Positions 59,201 to 64,000 of a stretch of DNA of 64,000 bases are shown in pieces. The notes beneath the pieces were generated by a model. That model was not told where the DNA came from. It saw nothing but the letters and a program-made list of their open reading frames with translations, and searched no databases. This DNA is from Glebionis coronaria (lineage: Eukaryota; Streptophyta; Magnoliopsida; Asterales; Asteraceae), in contig CM046881.1 in the NCBI GenBank assembly GCA_025667525.1, forward strand, positions 493,727,627 to 493,791,626. The letters run 5' to 3'. The position numbers and the translations under genes are program-made. The stretch's first letter is position 1; every line of letters starts with the position of its first letter.

Positions 59201-61955
59201 TTCGGATATTCGTGGAATTGATCCTCACTTCTGCACCCACAAAATTCTCATGGAGGACGACTTTAAGCCCACAATTCAAAGCCAAGGAAGGGTGAATCCA
59301 AAAATACATGAAGTCATCAAAACAGAGGTTATCAAACTTCTTGATGCGGGTATGATTTACCCTATTTCGGATTCACCATGGGTTAGTCCAATCCATTGTG
59401 TGCCCAAGAAGGGCGGAATAACCGTTGTTCCCAATGAACACAACGAGTTGATTTCCACTCGTCTCGTTACTGGGTGGAGAGTTTGTATAGACTACCGCAA
59501 ACTCAATGATGCCACGAGAAAGGATCATTTCCCTCTACCTTTTATGGACCAAATGCTTGAACGTTTAGCCGGTAATGAATATTACTGCTTTCTTGATGGT
59601 TTCTCGGGTTATTTCCAAATACCAATCGATCCCCAAGATCAAGAGAAGACGACATTCACTTGTCCCTATGGCACATTTGCTTACAAACGAATGCCTTTTG
59701 GCTTATGTAATGCGCCCGGGACTTTCCAAAGGTGCATGTTAGCTATCTTCCATGACATGGTTGAACAAACCATGGAAGTCTTCATGGATGATTTCTCGGT
59801 CTTCGGGGATTCTTTCTCTTCTTGCCTTGCCAATTTGGAACGTATGCTCAAGCGGTGCGAAGACACTCACCTAGTTCTGAATTGGGAAAAATGCCATTTT
59901 ATGGTAAAAGAAGGCGTCGTGCTTGGACATAAGATCTCGAAAGCCGGTCTTGAAGTAGACCGTGCTAAAGTCGATGTTATCGCAAAGTTGCCTCCACCTT
60001 CAACCGTGAAGGGTGTGAGAAGTTTTCTGGGTCATGCGGGCTTCTACCGTCGATTCATCAAAGATTTTTCTCAAATCGCTCGCCCGATGACCCACCTCTT
60101 GGAAAAAGATACTCCTTTTATCTTTTCCAAAGAGTGTCTTGAAGCCTTCAACTCGCTTAAGGATAAGCTAACTAAGGCACCCGTCTTGGTTACCCCTAAT
60201 TGGGAGCTGCCTTTTGAGTTGATGTGCTATGCTAGTGATTTTGCTATTGGAGCGGTTCTTGGACAAAGAGTGAACAAACACTTCCAACCAATCCATTACG
60301 CTAGCAAGACAATGACGGGGGCACAATTGCATTATACGACAACCGAAAAAGAGCTTTTAGCTGTTCTCTATGCCTTTGAAAAATTTCGCCCCTATCTTGT
60401 CCTTTCCACCACAATTGTGTATACCGATCATTCCGCGTTGAAGTACTTGTTAACAAAGCAAGATTCCAAACCAAGACTTCTTCGCTGGGTTTTGCTGCTC
60501 CAGGAATTTAAAATCGAAATTCGCGATAAAAAAGGAGCTGAAAACCTAGCCGCGGATCATCTTAGCCGACTTGAGGATCCTTACCAGGGGGATCATCCGA
60601 ACAAAGAAATCAATGATTCTTTTCCCCTGGAGACCTTAATGTCTATAAACTCGACTGCTGATGAAACCCCGTGGTTTGCGGACATTGCAAACTACTTGGC
60701 AGGTGGAATCCTCATTGACGGGTTAACATCCCAGCAAAAGAAAAAGTTCTTCAAAGACATCAAGACTTACTTTTGGGATGACCCGTATCTTTTCAAACAA
60801 TGTGCCGACTTGATTATTCGCCGATGTGTTGATGGACCGGCAGCTTTTGAAATCCTTGATGCTTGCCACAAAGGACCCACTGGTGGTCACTTTGGTCCCA
60901 ACTACACCGCCAAAAAAGTGTTTGATTCGGGATTTTATTGGCCAACCATCTATCGTGATGCTCACGAGATGGTTAAACGATGTGATGCTTGCCAAAAACA
61001 AGGCAAGATCACACATAAAGACGAGATGCCTCAGAATTTCATTCAAGAGTGTGAAATCTTTGATGTTTGGGGTATCGACTTTATGGGGCCATTCCCTTCC
61101 TCTAAAGGAAACAAATACATCCTTGTAGCCGTTGACTACGTTTCAAAGTGGGTTGAAGCCAAAGCTTTACCTACTAATGATGCAAGGGTGGTTTGTCACT
61201 TTTTGAAATCGCTATTCGCTCGATTCGGCGTTCCTCGTGCTATTATCAGTGACCGCGGGACTCATTTTTGCAACGATCAATTTGCAAGAGTAATGGCTAA
61301 ATATGGTGTCAATCACCGTCTTTCCACCGCCTATCATCCCCAAACCAATGGGCAAGCCGAGATATCCAACCGTGGATTGAAGCGAATTTTGGAGCGTACT
61401 GTGGGAGAGCATCGTGCCGCGTGGGCCGATAAGTTAGATGATGCTCTGTGGGCTTTCCGTACTGCTTACAAGACCCCGATCGGTTGTACACCTTATCGTC
61501 TTGTGTACGGAAAAGCATGCCACCTTCCCATCGAGCTGGAGCATAAGGCGCACTGGGCCTTGAAGTGGGCTAACTTCGACATCAACAAAGCCGGTGATCA
61601 TCGCAAGACTCAACTCAACAAGCTTAACGAACTAAGGAATGAAGCTTATGAGAACTCGCTGATCTACAAGGAGAAGACGAAGATCCTCCATGACGCAAAA
61701 ATCAAGAACCGAGAGTTCCACGTTGGTGATCAAGTCTTACTCTTTAACTCTCGGTTGAAGATCTTCTCTGGCAAGTTGAAGAGCCGCTGGTCTGGTCCAT
61801 TCACCGTCGCCAACGTCTTTCCGTATGGGACCATTGAGCTTTCTCAGCCAAATGGGCCCAATTTCAAGGTGAATGGCCAGCGTCTAAAGCTGTACTTTGG
61901 TGAGGACATCTCTCAGGAGATGATTCCATCCCTCACCACGTTCCCCATGAACTAA
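56295..61955 (+). CDS. Athila gag-pol polyprotein, one in-frame amber codon
   Basis: One frame of 1887 codons from the ATG at 56295, interrupted only by TAG at 56550-56552 (codon 86). Numbering from codon 87: the gag domain is about 1-170; a zinc knuckle [13 protein letters not shown] starts at residue 224; a Pro/Gln-rich linker follows; the protease has ADLGAS with Asp603. RT carries [17 protein letters not shown] and FMDDF (1077-1081). RNase H follows, but its first catalytic Asp is Tyr1226 (CYASDFAIG, codon TAT at 60228-60230; the defective Athila element at 26951-37287 keeps CDAS). The integrase has His1439, His1446, Cys1477 and Cys1480, and then Asp1509, Asp1567 and Glu1603, the last two exactly 35 residues apart. 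It ends with a GPF/Y-like segment ([20 protein letters not shown]) and no chromodomain, as in Athila. The RNase H change and the amber codon would each be expected to stop autonomous movement. Confidence 0.93.
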
Positions 61956-63864
61956 TTTTGGGTCGAGTCAGGCTCGTGACTCGGTTATCAAAAACAAGCG
62001 CTCCTCGGGAGGCAGCCCGAGTATCTATCCTTTATGTTTTAACCTCCTAAGTGTAGGGGGACTTCTATACGTGTTTATCTTTGTGTGGTGATGTGATTAC
62101 AGGGATAAGTGCACTCTTGGAATCTTTGAAGAACCGTGCTCCCGTGTTATCCAAAATCCGGTTCTATCTCTCAACTATCGTGATTCAATTTTCTTCATAC
62201 TCACATTTGAAATTGATCACTTTAGTCGTCTCTTCCTTAACTTGAGTTAACCAACGTGCACAATGTCATAAGTGTAGAGGAGATTTTTCCCACATGCTTA
62301 AACATTGAGGACAATGTTTATCTTAAGTGTAGGGGGGACTTCTATCGAAGTTTTAAGTGGACTTTTCCATGAAAATGCCTTCATTTAACCGGAAAATCAT
62401 ATTTTTCAACATTTTTCAAATTTTTTATTAACTTTGGCCATTTAGTCGTAATTTTTAAATTTTTATCGTTGCTTTCATATGTATATATCCCGCAATAAAG
62501 TCAAAAATTTTAATAAAGTGGTGTAGCTAGTTTAGAAATCTTTGACATATTAGGCCCGTTGCGTTTATTTTGACTCAACCCGAATAGACTTATCCAAGTT
62601 TATCCTAGCTAGTATCCTTAACCATGTAGACCTTAATTGGTTTATTAGGCTAAGCATCCACGAGTCTCATTACTTGAGATTTTAAATTGTGGAGAACGAG
62701 AAATGATAGAGTCAATTATAAGTCGGTATTCTTGCGCAAGCTCACTTGGTGTAATTATTTGCCTATTCTCCCATCACTTGCTAATAATTTATCTGCAATA
62801 AGTAAGGTCGTACGATTTGAAAAGTTACTTAGCTTCTAGCCCAAGATCGTTTAAAAGTTGCTCGGTAATGATAAGAGTTCATAGCCAAGGCATAACTTAT
62901 GAAGCGGGGTGCGAAGATTGGCGAGTCCGAAAAGGCCCTAACAAGGCATGAGGATTTTCATTTTATTGCTAAAGATCCAAAAGTGATGTGAAAAACATTA
63001 TTCCCAAAATCAATATGAAGGATCAAGACTCACGACGAAAAGCAATCAACTCCCATAAAGATCATGGAGAAGTCTATCCGAAAAGACCCTAACAAGGTAT
63101 GAGGATAAATAGATCCAAGTCCGAAAAGGAGGCGGATCGTTGTATCTCTAAATCCCAATTAGAGATTGAAGAATAATCATGAAGTCGTGGTCAACAAAGT
63201 TGGAGTACCCCTCAAAAGTCTCCAAGTGAAGAAACTCTATTACGATGAGAAGACCATTATCTCAAGAACGTCTCTCAAGATATGAAGTATGAAGTACATG
63301 CCAAATATCGGCCCGAGAAAGGTCTCAAATCGCGAACCAAGTTATGCCAAGATATGAACTTTTTGATATCCCGAGAAGCAGTTTTAAAAGATTTTGTCCT
63401 TTAGCTAACTATTGATCAAATCGTCCTACTTTGCTTTCAGCCCTAAATAACTATCGAAATAAGTCCAAAAATGCATCTTCATGATCATTCTAAGACAAAA
63501 ATAAAATATAAGAGATACACCTAGGAATAAGGGAGTTTAAGCATTTAATTAAGCCATGTGTGTAAGTGTTTGAATTGCTAACTTATAATAACAATGATCT
63601 CGTTTTTAAGCTTAGTTTGGGGAACGTGAAACTTGAGGGTGATAAATCTTCGCAGCACCGAAGCCCTAATGTAAGTCCTCGATCTCTTTGCAAGTTATTA
63701 CCATCCTTCTATTTATTCTAAAAGTTTTAATTTCTCTTAGTATTTTCATTTTCGTTTAATAGTATATTAATAAGGCCAAGGTTGATTGATTATGAGGAAA
63801 ATGTAAAATTGCTTTATCACTAAGCATTGCATGAGGGCATGGCAATGGTTAAGTGTAGGGGATT
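61956..63864 (+). other. 3' non-coding region and polypurine tracts
   Basis: Contains the post-coding hairpin motif at 61996-62019 (AAGCGCTCCTCGGGAGGCAG then CCCG, with a CTCGGG/CCCGAG stem). Purine tracts of the AAGTGTAGGGG type are at about 62046, 62270 and 62327, and the primer tract AAGTGTAGGGGATT at 63851-63864 abuts LTR C. Two AAAAGRCCCTAACAAGGYATGAGG-like segments lie near 62930 and 63080. No env-like frame is visible. Confidence 0.75.
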
Positions 63865-64000
63865 TGATAGGTGTGAAAACACCCATCCTTTTACCACTTA
63901 ATTCTGGCTAAAACAAGACCAAAACACGTATTTAATATCATTTGTTTGGAATTATGCGTGGTTTTTGTGTTTATTGTGTTTTCAGAGTCAACCGGATGAA
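63865..64000 (+). repeat. LTR C, first 136 bp (cut by the window end)
   Basis: Starts TGATAGGTGTGAAAACACCC. At the first differing site it matches LTR A (AAAACAAGACC) rather than LTR B (AAAACGAAACC). Confidence 0.85.

Larger units (their letters stand above)
50243..64000 (+). mobile_element. compound Athila element with three LTRs (continues beyond window)
   Basis: The order on the + strand is LTR A (50243-51895), a 1.74-kb copy of the 3' non-coding region (51896-53639), LTR B (53640-56081), primer site, gag-pol (56295-61955), the 3' non-coding region again (61956-63864), and LTR C (from 63865). The first internal domain lacks the primer site, gag and pol. LTR B is shared. This is the structure expected from recombination between tandem or adjacent copies, followed by deletion. 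The right end and target duplication are outside the window. Confidence 0.88.

Overview
This window looks like the repeat-rich nuclear genome of a flowering plant. I found one gene that looks like an ordinary host gene: a five-exon GDSL esterase/lipase at 7306-9272 on the + strand. Almost everything else is layered transposable elements. From memory, several decayed proteins (a DUF4283/zinc-knuckle protein, the Athila gag/protease region and its post-protease ORF) resemble sequences common in the daisy family (Asteraceae). I therefore suggest an Asteraceae genome, without proof.

Layout. 1-6760: a decayed Ty3/gypsy (Tekay-like) pol fragment (1160-3056) followed by its long LTR (3068-5760). A 5'-truncated LINE (5761-6753) has inserted 3 bp before the end of that LTR. 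7306-9272: the GDSL gene. 9967-11352: a Tourist-like MITE (TSD TTA) carrying a nested hAT-like MITE (8-bp TSD). 11876-13003: a decayed DUF4283/zinc-knuckle ORF on the - strand. 13004-25478: a young, nearly complete Tekay-type chromovirus on the - strand with TSD GATTT, near-identical 2.94-kb LTRs, gag-pro and pol, and an unusual extra ORF in the leader. 25610-26013: a Copia-type LTR on the - strand. 26951-37287: a broken Athila element on the - strand (TSD AGCAC). One of its LTRs contains a greatly expanded TA microsatellite. 37588-46419: an Athila-like element on the - strand (TSD CTACT) with gag and protease but no reverse transcriptase, RNase H or integrase. 46830-49660: a decayed gypsy pol fragment on the + strand, close to several MITEs. 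50243-64000: a compound + strand Athila element with three LTRs (A, B, C). LTR B holds a ~745-bp internal duplication. A 1.9-kb-codon gag-pol frame between LTR B and LTR C is interrupted only by one amber codon.

How the parts relate. The element at 37588-46419 and the one starting at 50243 share LTR termini, a tRNA-Asp type primer site, the polypurine tract, a long conserved 3' non-coding region and a hairpin motif just after the coding region. They look like a non-autonomous/autonomous pair. The most striking signal is in their LTRs. A core reading ATTCCGATTG recurs about every 24-25 bp, separated by spacers that share no sequence between duplicated copies. Two palindromic pairs sit inside the array. 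No coding or standard LTR function explains it.
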